Assembly: GCF_016918505.1 (NCBI RefSeq)
Contig: NZ_JAFFPZ010000003.1
Span: 1 to 64,000 of the forward strand
Direction of reading: 5' to 3'
Origin: Desulforhopalus vacuolatus
GTDB lineage: Bacteria > Desulfobacterota > Desulfobulbia > Desulfobulbales > Desulfocapsaceae
DNA: 64,000 nucleotides
Below are positions 63,809 through 64,000 of the stretch, one piece after another. A program made the translations under genes and the position numbers. The notes below the pieces were generated by a model, which was not told where the DNA came from, did no database searches, and was given only the letters and a program-made list of their open reading frames with translations. The first letter of the stretch is position 1, and each line of letters begins with the position of its first letter.

Positions 63809-64000
63809 ATGACAACCGAAACAACAGTTACTGCAGAAGGATTTTTTGGCGAATATGGTGGACAATATGTTCCAGAAGCCCTTATTCCTATCCTGGATGA
63901 GCTTGCCGCAGCCTACGATAAAGCTAAAAATGATCCGGAATTCCAAAAAGAGTTCACATATTACCTCACCAAATACTCCGGTCGTCCAACTCCCATATAC
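63809..64000 (+). CDS. trpB: Tryptophan synthase beta subunit, 5-prime part
   Basis: The ATG at 63809 has GGAGAGAAG upstream. The 64 residues in the window include [29 protein letters not shown] and end at YSGRPTPIY, the conserved N-terminus of TrpB1-type subunits. The enzyme joins indole and serine to tryptophan with PLP. The PLP lysine lies beyond the window edge. No other trp gene or leader peptide is seen upstream in the 280-bp gap after fumarase. Confidence 0.92.
   Translation, partial: MTTETTVTAEGFFGEYGGQYVPEALIPILDELAAAYDKAKNDPEFQKEFTYYLTKYSGRPTPIY

Overview
The window reads as chromosomal DNA of a Gram-negative anaerobe, most likely a sulfate- or sulfur-metabolising member of the Desulfobacterota (Desulfobulbaceae-like). 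This is an inference from gene content: a secreted CbiK-type cobaltochelatase under a cobalamin riboswitch, a Tat-exported iron-sulfur protein with a triheme cytochrome c and an NrfD-type quinone protein, a class I (Fe-S) fumarase, secreted nickel superoxide dismutase, and extended PstC/PstA permeases. No ribosomal or other taxonomic marker is present, so the genus is left open.

Layout. 1-10.2 kb is an AT-rich accessory region: an edge fragment of a formylglycine-enzyme-like gene, a dead DDE transposase, three small secreted proteins, then four unrecognised genes (one Cys-rich secreted protein, one membrane protein, one soluble helical protein, one repeat-containing lipoprotein) lying between two inverted, decayed IS30 copies. 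10.2-12.4 kb has a lipoprotein and a ClsB-like cardiolipin synthase. 12.7-18.3 kb is a polar amino acid ABC importer followed by a GlcD-type FAD oxidase and a class I aminotransferase. 18.8-21.8 kb is an iron-complex/cobalamin-type ABC importer. 22.3 kb encodes secreted Ni-SOD, 22.9-23.9 kb is a 172-bp tandem satellite, and 24.2-26.5 kb is a Cu+-type P1B ATPase.

26.8-44.8 kb, all on the minus strand and tightly packed, is a large DISARM anti-phage locus. In transcription order it has a small excisionase-type HTH protein, a C5-cytosine methyltransferase (DrmMII-like), DrmD (SNF2 helicase), DrmMI (adenine methyltransferase), a superfamily 1 helicase with a degenerate nuclease-like N-terminus, a DUF2290-like protein, DrmA, DrmB and DrmC. 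It combines the methyltransferases used to define the two DISARM classes and carries a visibly more AT-rich two-gene insert between drmMI and drmA. It lies between inverted copies of a dispersed repeat, close to a tRNA-Gly gene. This is the most interesting system in the window.

45.9-54.4 kb is the phosphate regulon: phoR-phoB on the minus strand and, divergently, phoU-pstC-pstA-pstS, then pstB after a 16-unit heptanucleotide array. It is followed by bluB (lower ligand of B12) and a VanY-like lipoprotein peptidase. 56.9-58.2 kb is periplasmic cbiK with its cobalamin riboswitch. 58.3-61.3 kb is an Fe-S protein / cytochrome c / NrfD operon in which the cytochrome carries an unusual LEA-like Ala-rich spacer. 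The window ends with a class I fumarase and the start of trpB.

Several short dispersed repeat families fill almost every long intergenic gap on the core side: an AATGTAAATGGTATT-ended modular element, a GGTACCTTGAATAA-ended element, an ATTCGTGGTTACAAAC palindrome, the GGGAGAC heptamer and the 172-bp satellite. They also flank DISARM and interrupt the pst cluster.
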